Positions 12,491 to 23,675 of a stretch of DNA of 64,000 bases are shown here, piece after piece. A program made the translations under genes and the position numbers. Below the pieces are notes generated by a model. That model saw only the letters and a program-made list of their open reading frames with translations, was not told the DNA's origin and searched no databases. The stretch is taken from positions 7,981,271 through 8,045,270 of the forward strand of contig OY992834.1 of NCBI GenBank assembly GCA_963921425.1. The letters are read 5' to 3'. Numbering within the stretch: the stretch's first letter is position 1; every line of letters starts with the position of its first letter. This stretch comes from Dryas octopetala (lineage: Eukaryota; Streptophyta; Magnoliopsida; Rosales; Rosaceae).

Positions 12491-13149
12491 TGTTGATGCC
12501 CAAAAATGGTAGAGCAGTCAACGTCGAGTCGAACCACGTAGGCCCGTTGACCCACCACTGAGCGGATGACACGTCGAAGTGGGGCAGGAACGGGTAGCTG
12601 GGGTCCGACTGGTGAGCAATGAGAGAGAATGATATCCAGAGCACCCTGCACAGGTACACAAAAGTGAGCGGGAAGGGCACCGGTGTGGTGCCGGCCAAAG
12701 GTCCTCTGACGCTCAAGTCAGTGTTCAGAGAGATCTGAGAGCAGAGTGAGTGAATCGTATAATAATGATTTCCGTTGTCCCTTTTGTGACAAGAAGGTAC
12801 CTCTTTTATAGTACCTTTGGAAGAGTGTCAACCAATCCGGTGATGACACGTGTCCCTTGTGATGACTTGCACTGTAGGAGCGCCACGTGTCACCGGTCTC
12901 GAGGATCCGAGTGAGTTGACACGGGTCAGGGGCCTAGGAGGCTGGAGCTTAGGAGGCCGGAGCCTATGGGGCCGGAGCCTATGGGGCCGGAGCTTAGGAG
13001 GCCGGAGCCTATGGGGCCGGAGCCTAGGAGGTCAAGGCCTAGGAGGCCGGAGCCTAGCGGGGGCTTAGCTTTTGGGTCTAGGCCCAAACGACATGATGTT
13101 AAGCCTTGTGTGACTTGTCGTTATGCCCAGATGATTAATCATACGAACA
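12491..13149. mobile_element. Solo LTR (copy A), 659 bp
   Basis: The sequence begins TGTTGATGCC and ends ATACGAACA, so it has the canonical TG...CA ends of an LTR. It is bracketed by an identical 5-bp duplication GAACT (12486-12490 and 13150-13154). No primer-binding site, polyprotein or second LTR is adjacent, so it is a solo LTR left by recombination. A TATA-like CTCTTTTATAGTACC lies near 12800. The 3' half holds a minisatellite of about 18 bp (GGCCGGAGCCTATGG and variants, 12930-13060). A second copy of the same family lies at 21648-22256. Confidence 0.9.
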
Positions 13150-13154
13150 GAACT

Positions 13155-13716
13155 GAAACTGCAGTTTATTGGAGTTGCGGACTTGCAATTTTATTTTCGT
13201 TTTTTGGTGATGCATTGATGCTGATATTTTGGAATGTGTCTGCATGTTATGTTTTTGTTATGTCTTCTTTTGGATGATATTTTGGGATCTAGTGGTGGTG
13301 TGGTGTCCGCAAATGAAGAATGAGTTTGTGGTAGTTGGTCCGCAAAGGAAGAATGATGCTTTAGGTGGTTTTGGTTAATAAAATTATATGTCAATACCTG
13401 TATATTAACGGACTCATGAATTTATAACACTTTTTTTTTTTTTTATGTATAGGATGACATTTATGGATATGTATATATGTTGAGTATAGAATTCACATCC
13501 ATATATATTTAAACAAAATGTGGTATTAGAGAATTGGGCCCACCTTTTTTATATATCATTATTCCTCCATGTAATATATATATGTTTTCTTTTAAATATC
13601 CTTAATTGCTTGTGATTTCCCTTTAGCTTGAGAATTATATTCCTCATCAACTTCTAAGTTCTAAAATGGATGAATCTCTTGGTATATATGTCAGCCTAAA
13701 CATGTATAAACAAATT
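13155..13716. other. Intergenic DNA right of solo LTR A
   Basis: This is the right half of the sequence into which the LTR inserted. It contains GAACTGAAACTGCAG-type motifs resembling the left flank (12440-12485), followed by AT-rich DNA. No gene is seen. Confidence 0.45.
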
Positions 13717-13868
13717 CATTTTTACTCATCATAGTGAACATTACCACCATGATAGAATCGATAGATGAGTGATACGTGTTACCTGAATACCTTTTAATGA
13801 TACGTGTCACTCATGTACCATAGTGATAATGCTCACCACCACTTTTTTATAGTGAGCAAAAATGGACT
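13717..13868. repeat. Short hairpin of about 150 bp
   Basis: The left arm ATTTTTACTCATCATAGTGA is matched, imperfectly and inverted, by the right arm ending ATAGTGAGCAAAAAT. The centre repeats GATACGTGT(T/C)AC in opposite orientations. The size and form fit a small MITE, but I found no clear target duplication. Confidence 0.45.
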
Positions 13869-14008
13869 CATATATAACTGCAATCATACAAAGGCAAAGC
13901 TAGTATAACATGACGTGATAGATATTTTTTTTTTTTGGGTGCTAGCTAGAAGTGATCGATATTTAACACTACAATGTGGTGTATACTAGCTGTCTAGTAT
14001 ATATATCT

Positions 14009-14422
14009 GGCTTTATTATACTTTACTCACCTGAATTTTGAGTTCAATTTCACTTCACTACTTTAAAAAAAAATTGTCTCAATTTAACATATGAATTAAA
14101 AATTTATTGCAATGTACCACATCTGGGCTCTAACTCATTTTGTCTAAACTTTTGTTTAAAATAAGGATATTTTAGTCTTTTCAAGTCAGTTTTTTATTGT
14201 GTCAAAATAGGTAAAGTGTAAAAAAATCATTTTTTTTTTTCTAACAATAGAAACTTGAAAAAGACCAAAACACTGTTATTTTTAACAAAAATTTAGACAA
14301 AATAAGCCAAAGGTGGTACATTACAATAAATTTTTAATTCACGTGGTAAATTGAGACAATTTTTTTTAGATGATGAAGTGAGATTAAATCTAAAGTTCAA
14401 ATTGGTAAAATGTAAAAAAGCC
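14009..14422. mobile_element. Mutator-type MITE, 414 bp, with 9-bp target duplication
   Basis: The terminal inverted repeats are about 180 bp long, beginning GGCTTTATTATACTTTAC on the left and GGCTTTTTTACATTTTACC (complement) on the right. The arms include GTCTCAATTTAAC and a shared AATTAAAAATTTATTG segment. Both flanks carry the 9-mer TATATATCT (14000-14008 and 14423-14431). No coding sequence is present. The GGC terminus and duplication length match the element at 8539-9288, although the internal sequence differs. Confidence 0.85.
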
Positions 14423-14431
14423 TATATATCT

Positions 14432-16541
14432 ATATGATTTCTTTTCTTCTTTGGCCAGGTAAATATCTATATGATTAAACAACCAAAAGCATCCATTCCT
14501 CACCTGCATCTGCTCCTGCCCAATTGGCAAAGTAAGATATGGTAAAGGGACCATTAGAATTATAATTTCAATTCTGTCATGTCATACACTCATACCTCAA
14601 TCTATGAAAAAAGTTAGTTGTCTCCTTAATGACACCATCTCTGTGTCTTCATGCAGACAAATTATGTACTATACAAAGATCAATGTAGGGATCGAACACC
14701 CTCTCTCTTTCATTTGATCATGGAAACAAACCAAACAACTTGGAAAAGCAAGGAAATTAATCATTTAACTGCCTAAAGTAATATGGTGCATGTTAGGTTC
14801 CTTATTAAAAATTTAATAGTCGCTTTCCTTCCCCTTACCCGTTGAAAATATAAATTAATTAAGAGAAAAAGTTAGAAGAAACTGATTTCTAGAATCTAAT
14901 TAATTTCTTATATTATGGGAAGGCATGACAATTATTTTATTTATTGGGAGATATTTTTCTTTCAGAGATTCAACTTAAAATTTACTCTTTTATCTCATAA
15001 TATTTCAATGTCATTTTAAACAAAAACACGCTGTATAGAAACAATGCAGATTGCATTTAGGGGCGAGTGCTTGCAGTCAAGGGCAAGTGCCTGCATTCAG
15101 AGGCGAGTGAAGGCACTTGTCCCTATTCACTATATTCTTCACTTATTAAATTACCTCAACAAATCATTTACTTTGATGTTTTTTTTAAAGAATAGAAAAA
15201 TTATGTTTGATAAAATGCTTGAAAAAAAAAAACTGATGCAAATTAGGAAGAATATTTGATAACTTATTTTAATCTCTTATAACCAGATCGATATTTGAAA
15301 CTTTCCTGTCCCCATGAAAAAAAAAAAAAAGAAATTAAATCCGTCAATACTTTTACTTACTTCTGATGATAATTAAAATATTTGAGTCACAACTACAATA
15401 AAAGTTAGACTCATGTTCTCCTTTTTTATTTATTTTGGTTTGAACTTTGAAGACTCATGTTCACTTTTAAGTTTATACACAATGATTCATGAATGAGTAT
15501 GTGATGACTGATGACAAACAAATAATGATGTTTTGGTTGTTTTCTTCTGTGAATTTCTTTTATTATTTTCATTTTTTAGTTAGTGCATGTGCATATAATG
15601 GTTAGATGAGCTCGTGACCAGCTTCTGTTCTCAAATAGGTAGATAGCTAGAATATTTTGCATTTGGGATATTTAATAATTTGACACAGTTTAGAGCAAAA
15701 TCAAATGAACGGTGATGCATTATTGTGACCCCATTTTAGTGGGTCCCACCTTGAATTATCACCTAATCACCCTCTCGATTATTCTGCATCTGCTAAATAG
15801 ACTTTTTGGCCTTATATTATTATGCTGCAAATTTCAAACCCAACCCACATGGGTCTTACTAGTGGCTGCTGGTCCCGTCCACAAATAAAAGCACGTTTAA
15901 GTGTGGATATAAAATACACATCTTGACATCAAATCAACCACAGGTCCACAACTTTCTTTTTTCTGACTTATAAAATGCATTAAACTAGTTAAAAAAAGTT
16001 ATATAATTACTTCTTCAAATGGCAGTGGTTATAAGTTATAACCACGTTGTAAGTTTATGATAGAACTAATACTACTAGAAAATCAAATAATCTTTGTTGC
16101 AGCCCACACGTATCCTTCCTGCTCAAAACCAAAAGCATCTTGAAAAGAGAGGGACTTACCTGCTCCAGTATACCAACTGTTGTATTCCTCTCTCCTTTTT
16201 TTTTTTTTTTTTTTTTTTCTCTCTTTCTCTTTCTTCTCTTTCACTCTTTCTCTCTCTACCGTTAGACAAACCTACTTATCATAGAAGCATGCAAGTTATT
16301 CTTTCTTGAAAATTGTATGTTGACTTTGTTTTTTAAATAATCAAAGGAAGATTATTTAGATTCAAACAAAAATCGAACTTTTGTAATAGTTTGGAAATTT
16401 AAAATTATTGCATTACAGCCAAAAGTCTCGACATGTGTTTTAAGTTATAAATTTTATACTTAGTTTAGTTGAACTATCGCATATTTGGAGATCTTATATG
16501 CAGAACTTGGATATTCACATATAGCCATATAGGTTGTTATC
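14432..16541. other. AT-rich intergenic DNA
   Basis: No gene is supported. Features seen are a short imperfect repeat of GGGCGAGTGCTTGCA at 15060-15115 and a long T run followed by CT-rich sequence at 16195-16258. The open frame spanning that CT tract (16094-16309) is low-complexity and not called. Confidence 0.5.
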
Positions 16542-17533
16542 GGCCGAAATAATCATTGAAAATTATGTACATAGTTAAAATCATCATCTTCAATTTTTCT
16601 TTAAACTCTTCCAGAATTTAAAATAAAATTAAAATGATTGAAAACTCTAGTCATTGATCAGTACTAAACTTTCTCCAAATTTGAAAATTCCTAACCTAAC
16701 TCAGGAAAAATTATTGTATGATTATTCCCCAAATTTGATTCTTTACTCAAATATATTCCTAAAATAGGTGGTTAATTATGGATCGAGTATATAGGGCCAT
16801 TAATGCAAAGTAACCTAGTTGAAGGTTTTATCTCCTGTCCTCCTCGATCAAAACTCTTTCCAAAATTTAAATTGGAGTAAAAGTTAGAACCAATTACAAA
16901 TAAATTAATAAAAAATTTTAAAATTACACATTAGTCAATGAACTTTTTCAAAATATCATAACAGTTTTCATATATATTTCTATTATGCTTCTCTTATCTA
17001 TCATGGCTGCATGACACATATTGTAATATGTTTTTTATTGAGCTTATTTTGTCTCTGTCTCTCTTGACTGCAACACACATATTGAAGTACAATCACCATT
17101 TTTTTATTTTAGAAACCATATACTACATAAATTCAGACACTTCAACATTTACAATTATAAACTCATTTTTTTCAAATTAGTAACTACATCACAGTAGTGT
17201 CCAAAACTAGAAAAAAAAAACACCACACAAACTTTAAAAACATTCCTGGAGTTTGTAATTTTTTTTATCTCCTTCAAAAAATATGAGAATTAAAACAATG
17301 AATCTATATGAATTTGACGTTATGCATACAATAGATTTCTAGGGATTTAATGAATTGGAAATGTAGGAATTGGCCAAGATGGAGTGAGTTTTGGGAAATT
17401 ATCGAAATTGGGTTCAAATGGAGGAAGTGGTTTTTGGGACATGGACGGTGGGTGTTTGGTGTTGGCCGGGTTCGGCAGTTGGAGGGGTTTGTCATGGTCA
17501 AGGGGTGATGGGCTCATCTAATACTAGGTGAAT

Positions 17534-17588
<55 letters not shown>

Positions 17589-19802
17589 TGTGTGTGTGTG
17601 AGCGTTTGGAGAAGAAAATGGGTAGTAGGTTTTGAGATTTTAATTCAGGGGTAATCATGTCTTTTCATATCAATTTTTGATTAGATTTCTAAGAATTTAG
17701 AAAAGATGGTTAAAAGTCTTTAAGCGCTTTAAAATGAGGTTATTCTTATTTCTTCCAAATTTTCCATTTCCTGTTAACTAAACCAACGACACCATTTTTG
17801 TTGTCGTACAACCTACTTACCAACGCTAAACTCGCGATTCTGAGTCGCACTTTTAGGTTAGTAAACCGTTGCTTACACTGGCGGCTTTAGGTGAGAAGAA
17901 AAGCTCAAAATCTTTTTTTTTTTTTTGGTCAAAGAAAAGCTCAAAATCAACGACTCTGAAATCACGAAGAAGGAAGCAGGTTAGTAGAGCAAGGGGAACA
18001 ACGCAAGCACCATGGAAGCCGCTCCTTCTCAACGCCTTGGAATCCAATGCCCACCTCAGGCACTCTTCCTACTTTCAGCTTGTATGCCCCTCTCTATTGA
18101 TAAATTTTTTTGTTGTTAAAAGTTTGAATCTTTGATGGTTAATTGGGTTATAGGCAACCATTGGTTCTAATGGGAGACCTTCAAATTGGACCGTGGTTTT
18201 CAGGTAATGGCTCTCTCTCTCTCTGTGTCAAATTAAAGTTGATGACTTTGTTTTATTGGGTATTCTCAGGGGGTTTCAAGAGGACAGTGATAAGATTCAA
18301 AATCAACACTGATTGCAGAACTCGAAAGGTTCTTATTGCTCCACCCATTGTTTATTTTTACTTAAGTTACATTTTTCTTTTAGTGTTCAGATGATATGAT
18401 GCGTATGTGTGTATTGGTGGAAATGAACTTTTGCATAAATAATGCAGATTGAGGAGCTTAAGCATTGCCCTTTTGCTGAGGTAATTTACATTTGAGGTAC
18501 ATTCCCAGAATTTGTTAAGAAATTATCTGCTTTATTATATCTATCGGCACTAAAAAGTAAAGCTTCTTTTACAATTTGGTTATATTAATATTTTCCCCTT
18601 TCTTGTGCTTAGACTTAATTTTCTATGTTCTAGATATGTTGGTACTTAACTGACTCTTGGGAGCAATTTCGGATTAATGGAACGATTGATATTATTGATG
18701 GATCAACTCCTGATCCCATAAAAATTCAGGTGAGATCAGGACCCTTTTGGGAATGGAGTTAAAATGTATAGATATCATCATCTGAATTCATATTTTACAT
18801 ATGTTGGGGATTTGTTCCAGCAACTAGTGGATTGCAGAAGTTCTAGTTTCCATGTTAGATGGTACATTTGAGCTGAGTTGCCTGATGAATTGGTAATGAT
18901 GACCATAATGTACTTGAGGGAATCAAAGGTCATATAGGTTGATTAGTGGAACTGCATACGATAGAAATTCTTCCCCAATAGATAGAATTAGGGGTAGATT
19001 TTAGCAGTTCTAAATTGCCATTGCGTATACTCTGTGTTAAGCATAAATATAGTGAGTTGGGTTGTTTCATTTATAAGTTATTGGTAGAATTTTTTGAAAA
19101 ATACCTTATCACGGTGCATTTGATTGAGAAGCCTAAAAAGACTGAGAGGAAAGTCTTCTCTCTCAATGAAGGAACGAATATTTAATCAAGACCTACCTTA
19201 ATCCTAACATGCACTATGTTTTCTTATAAGATTACCACTGGACCTTGCAATAAGATTTTGATCATGTAACTTCTACAAAGGGACATGTCCTAGGCCAAGT
19301 GGAGTTAGTCCTGATATTTGAGCTCAAGTGGATGTTTAAAGCTTTGGGTTTCTGTTTGTTTCCAGACCTTCCATTCCAATGTATTGCAGTGTGGATTTTG
19401 CTATTATTCAAACTTTAACGTACCTTGACATGCTGTATGTTTTCCTCTCAAATTGCCTGCTGCAGCAAAGAGAGAAATCTTGGGTTTCCAGTTCTCTGAA
19501 ATCAAGACTGCAGTATTTGGGACCCAGTGCAGGTCTTCGTAGTCTAAGTGAGCAACCATCCAAGGAAGTCTTTCTAGATCCTTCTACAGGCCCAGTTGGT
19601 GCATTTTGTTTGCTTGTTCTTGATCCACATCAGGTTTAAGAGCTTCTCTAGTATTGCATTAATTTCACAATGTGTTTAACTTCCCAGCTGAAGTTTTCTG
19701 GGTTGCGTCATATTCGCAGGTTGATTACTTGAATCTGAAGAGTAACCAGAGGCTAACATTTACATCCACACAAAATCCCAACGGAGAGAAGTGCTGGACT
19801 TC
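16542..19802 (+). repeat. Duplicated block, copy A (pairs with 24219-27039)
   Basis: From GGCCGAAATAATCATTG onward, this block is closely similar to the block at 24219-27039, including promoter-proximal DNA, all exons and nearly all introns of a PPOX2-like gene. Copy A carries extra DNA between about 16900 and 17740 that copy B lacks. This includes a (GA)n/(GT)n microsatellite (17541-17600). Copy B has about 30 bp that copy A lacks near 25020-25060. Similarity stops inside the last exon (about 19802). Both copies have the same orientation, about 4.4 kb apart. Confidence 0.85.
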
Positions 19803-19821
19803 GGTAAATCCTGCCTACTAG
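17992..19821 (+). pseudogene. PPOX2-like pseudogene (pyridoxamine-phosphate-oxidase family)
   Basis: All seven exons of the intact neighbour (25186-27058) can be traced: 17992-18081, 18154-18203, 18270-18328, 18448-18480, 18634-18729, 19466-19633 and 19720-19821. Three lesions argue against function. The start codon is AGG (17992-17994), followed by a 6-bp loss. An arginine of the FMN-binding strand (R44 in the intact copy) is tryptophan (codon 18187-18189). One extra A in exon 3 (near 18299-18302) shifts the frame and gives TGA at 18310-18312. The last exon diverges from the intact copy and reaches its own TAG at 19819-19821. Splice sites remain intact, so it may still be transcribed. It is probably a recent loss, since introns are still highly similar to the intact copy. 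Confidence 0.9.
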
Positions 19822-20884
19822 TCTACTAGTTAAATGGCCTTCCTGATAGGTTGATTTGCCATATCCTATAACAATTTTGTATCTTATTTTCTTCTACTTT
19901 CTTGATACCAGGGCTTCAACTCAAAAACCATGTGATGAGAGCTGGAGCTGATGGAGAAGTTGTATCTAGTAGAATCTCCCAGCAGCTCCTGTAAAGTCCC
20001 ACTCCCACTGATCTTAGCCAAAAGGAAAGAAAAACAAAAGCTCTCCAAAAGGCCACTTAAAATGCCCATATATAATCTGATACAAAGCAACATTTTAGAA
20101 AAGTAGAAAGCCAACTCATATTGGGTGCATTATTAGATCAGTTAGTAGCTTTCCTTATAGTTTTGATGTAGTTTGGTCTTCCTTGTAGAATTTACACATA
20201 CATGCTTAGGCACACGTGCTTACATAACCACATGTATGTCTGAGGCATAATGGAATTGATAAAATTGCGATGTACTAGTTTTGAAGTCCAAAATTAATCC
20301 AGAGAGCATGGTTTTCAAAAATAGATGAATATTTCAAGAACCACCTCAGAATGAAATATTTCCACTAATCGAGCTTGAATCTTCAGTCACTTTGGAATGA
20401 TAAGACAAGTCTAGTTTTCTTGCAATCTTTAAGACCAGTTTTGTGCAACAACTGGCCTTATCTACACAGGAAGAGAACTCTAACTTAGGATATGACATAA
20501 AGAAATATGGGTTTATCATTTAATTGAATGGGTCAATAAAAGATGCATGACGTATCATTCAAGTTAGAATGGGAAAGTTTTTTAAATAGGACACATACTT
20601 TGGGGTCAATCCGATTTCAGGACACGTATTTAGAGTTGTGTTGATGAAGGACACTAATTAATGGTTTGTATTAATGTGGGATAATCTGTCACTTCTGTTA
20701 AAAATGACCATGTGACTTTTTTTAAGGGTTAAAATTGTTATTTCCCACTACAAAAAAAAAGAAGATTAAAGCTAAAAAAAAAAACAAACAAACAAACAAC
20801 GAAAAAGGAGGTTGGATGTGAAGGTGTAGATCGCCCATCTCTATCTCCATCTCCCGTCATCCCCTTCTTAATTCTCTACAATCT
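19822..20884. other. Intergenic DNA between pseudogene and palindrome
   Basis: No gene is supported. At about 20012-20040 the minus strand matches 17 bases of the conserved 5' part of U2 snRNA (CCTTTTGGCTAAGATCA), but nothing else of U2 follows. The segment 20590-20720 has features of a small element end (repeated AGGACAC(A/G)TA motifs), but no boundaries were found. Confidence 0.45.
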
Positions 20885-22540
20885 CTAATTTAAGGCTGCA
20901 ACATTAGATACATAACTTCAAATTTCAAAGAGAGGTAGGAATGACAATATACCCACCCTTTACTTCTCTTTTGGAGACACAAAAAATTCACAGCGTTCCA
21001 CCATGGTCACGTCTCATCTTCCTACTGTCATCCTAATTCTCGAAGCCCACTTGGAACCATCTTCAATGCTAACCACGAAGTTTCTCCCATATTTTTTAAA
21101 AGCACAGTGAAACTCTATCAATCCACTGCACTGCACTATATGCATGTGCTTCAGCACATTGCCTATTAGAAACAAAACAAATCGTAAGTTTAATATGATT
21201 ATATGTCATATACAGTAAGTTTATGATTATATGACAAAACAACAAAGAGTTTTTCTTCACATATACCTTCAAGATCTTTCACGAGCATGTTGCCAATGAT
21301 GTCTGCCCTCTTATAGACTACATTGTTGACTATCAACTCTTCATAGAGCGCTTCATATTTTCTTGGAGATACAACATCCAAAATTATGAAGCAGGAAGGT
21401 AGGACGTGACCATGGTGAGTTTAGTCACTAGGAGACTATGCAGCGCTCTATGAAGAGTTGATAGTCAACAATGTCGTTCATAAGAGGGCAGACATCATTG
21501 GCAACGTGCTCATGAGAAATCTGGAAGGTATATGTGAAGAAAAATTCTATGTTGTTTTGACAGATAATTATATTTGCATATTAATTAAACTTAATGTATA
21601 TGACATATAATCATATTAAACTTACAGTTTGTTTTGTTTCTAATAAGTGTTGATGCTCAAAAATGGTAAAGCAGTCAACGTCGAGTCGAACCACGTAGGC
21701 CCGTTGACCCACCACTGAGTGGATGACACGTCGAAGTGAGGCAGGAACGAGTAGCTGGGTCCGACTGGTGAGTAATGAGAGAGAATGATATCCAAAGCAC
21801 CCTGCGCAAGTACACAAAAGTGAGCGGGAAGGACACCGGTGTGGTGCCGGCCAAAGCTCCTCCGACGCTCAAGTCAGTGTTTAGAGAGATCTGAGAGCAG
21901 AGTGAGTGAATAGTATAATAATGATTCCATCCCCTTTTGTGATCAGAAGGTACCTCTTTTATAGTACCTTTGGAAGAGTGTCAATCAATCCGGTGATGAC
22001 ACGTGTCCCTTGTGATGACTTGCACTGTAGGAGCGCCACGTGTCACCGGTCTCGAGGATCCGAGTGAGTTGACACGGGTCGGGGCCTAGGAGGCTGGAGC
22101 TTGGGGGGTCGGAGCCTATGGGGCCGGAGCCTATGGGGTCAAGGCCTAGGAGGCCGGAGCCTAGCGGGGGCTTAGCTTTTCAGTCGAGGCCCAAACGACA
22201 TGATGTTAAGCCTTGTGTGACTTGTCGTTATGCCCAGATGATTAATTATACGAACAATAAGTAATGTGCTAAAGCACATGCATGTAGTGCAGTGCAGTGG
22301 ATTGATAAAGTTTCACAGTATCTTAACAAATATGGGAGAAACTTTGTGGTCAGCATTGAAGATGATTTCAAGTGGGCTTCGATAGTTAGGATGGTAGCAG
22401 GAAGATGGGACGTGACCATGGTGGAACGTTGTGAACTTTTTGTGCCTCAAAAAGAGAAGAAGAAAAGGGTGGGTATATTGTCATTCCTACCTCACTTTGA
22501 AATTTGAAATTCTATATCTAATGTTGCAGCCTTAAATTAG
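20885..22540. repeat. Large imperfect palindrome, interrupted by solo LTR B
   Basis: With the LTR and its duplication removed, about 1,040 bp folds on itself. CTAATTTAAGGCTGCAACAT at the left end is the complement of the right end (22518-22540). The arms then match inward through GGTAGGAATGACAATATACC, ACCATGGTCACGTC, CACTGCACTGCACTA and CTATCAACTCTTCATAGAGC to a loop around 21380-21420. In the right-arm orientation there are open, protein-like stretches separated by what looks like an intron (GGTATATGTGAAG...CTAATAAG); I do not recognise the protein. This suggests a foldback element or duplicated gene fragment. If transcribed it would make a long hairpin RNA. Confidence 0.8.
21648..22256. mobile_element. 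Solo LTR (copy B), 609 bp
   Basis: Same family as 12491-13149: TGTTGATGCTC at the left, TATACGAACA at the right, with the 5-bp target duplication ATAAG on both sides (21643-21647 and 22257-22261). It interrupts the right arm of the palindrome, so it inserted after the palindrome formed. It is about 50 bp shorter than copy A, mainly because the GGCCGGAGCCTATGG minisatellite has fewer units. No internal retrotransposon sequence is nearby. Confidence 0.9.
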
Positions 22541-22716
22541 GATAATTCATGGACTTCATGGCTCCCCTATGAGAGCAAGAGGCGCAAGTACTGATGAGAG
22601 AAATGCACCAAAACAAGCTTCTCTCTTCGGTGGATCTCTGAAAGCTTGTGGGAGGTTTTAGTGGAGTGGTAGACCCATCTGGGCACATTTAAATCCATCG
22701 GAAAGCTCCGACCCTT

Positions 22717-22893
22717 CTCACCCATTAAATCCCTGTGAATAGTTTTTGTCGGGTCTGTTTGCTGTGAGTGGAAGTCTCACCCATCAAATCCCTGTGAATA
22801 GTTTTCGTCGGGTCTGTTTGCTGTGAGTGGAAGTCTCACCCATCAAATTCCTGTGAATAGTTTTCGTCGGGTCTGTTTACTGTGAGTGGAAGG
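22717..22893. repeat. 59-bp tandem repeat, three units
   Basis: Three consecutive units start at 22717, 22776 and 22835. Each begins CTCACCCAT and ends GTGAGTGGAAG, with one to four mismatches between units. It is non-coding and lies between the palindrome and the MITE at 22991. Three perfectly adjacent units without spacers rule out a CRISPR array. Confidence 0.9.
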
Positions 22894-22990
22894 CTCTTGG
22901 ATTCGTATTAGAGATTTTTTATTTTTTTTATTTTTTTTGCGAAGGACCAAACCAAAATGGGTGCCCCTATTCGACCCAACTTTTTTATTT

Positions 22991-23515
22991 GGATTAATGT
23001 CAGTTCATATCTCAAGTTTACTTCAAATTTCAATTTAGTATCTCATGTTTAAAATCTTGCAATGTCATACTTCATCTTTCCAATTTGTTGCAATATCATA
23101 CTTCCGTCAGTATGACTGTTAAAAGATCTCTTAAATGTTGATGTGACACTTACATGGCATTCCCACAATGCTGGCTGGATAATGAGTTATGCCACATGGC
23201 ATCAAAAATAATTTAAAATCTAAAAATTGAAAGAAAAAAATTAATAATTACGTGTCATGTTTCTAGATTTTTAATTATTTTTATGTCACGTGGCATGACG
23301 TGGCCTGTTATCAAAGCACGTAACATCCAGTTATCATTTTGAGAGTGTCATGTAAGTGCCATATCAGCATTTAAGAGATCTCTTAACAGCCATATTGACG
23401 AAGGTATAATATTGCAACAAATTGAAAAAATGAAGTATGACATTGCAAGATTTTAAACATGAGGTATTAAATTGAAATTTGAAACAAACTTGAGGAATTG
23501 AACTAAAATTAACCC
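22991..23515. mobile_element. Mutator-type MITE, 525 bp, with 9-bp target duplication
   Basis: The terminal inverted repeats begin GGATTAATGTCAGTTCA (left) and GGGTTAATTTTAGTTCA (right, complement). They pair for about 170 bp, including TAAAATCTTGCAATGTCATA and AAGAGATCTCTTAA segments. The 9-mer TTTTTATTT occurs immediately outside both ends (22982-22990 and 23516-23524). The T-rich target makes the duplication slightly less decisive than for the other two, but length and position agree. No coding sequence is present. Confidence 0.8.
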
Positions 23516-23675
23516 TTTTTATTTCTATTCCGAATACTTTAATAAAAACAAATAATTATCAATACATCCACGGGGCTACCTAATTCCTCTGAAGTCCAGT
23601 TCCTTAATAGACTTTTCCAGGGTCTAGTTGATTTTCTTCGAGTCCACATTTTATTTTGTCCGGTCCATTACGTAA

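Noticed and set aside
22717-22893. Possible CRISPR-like direct repeats
   Set aside because: The three units are adjacent, with no spacers, in a plant nuclear genome. This is an ordinary tandem repeat.
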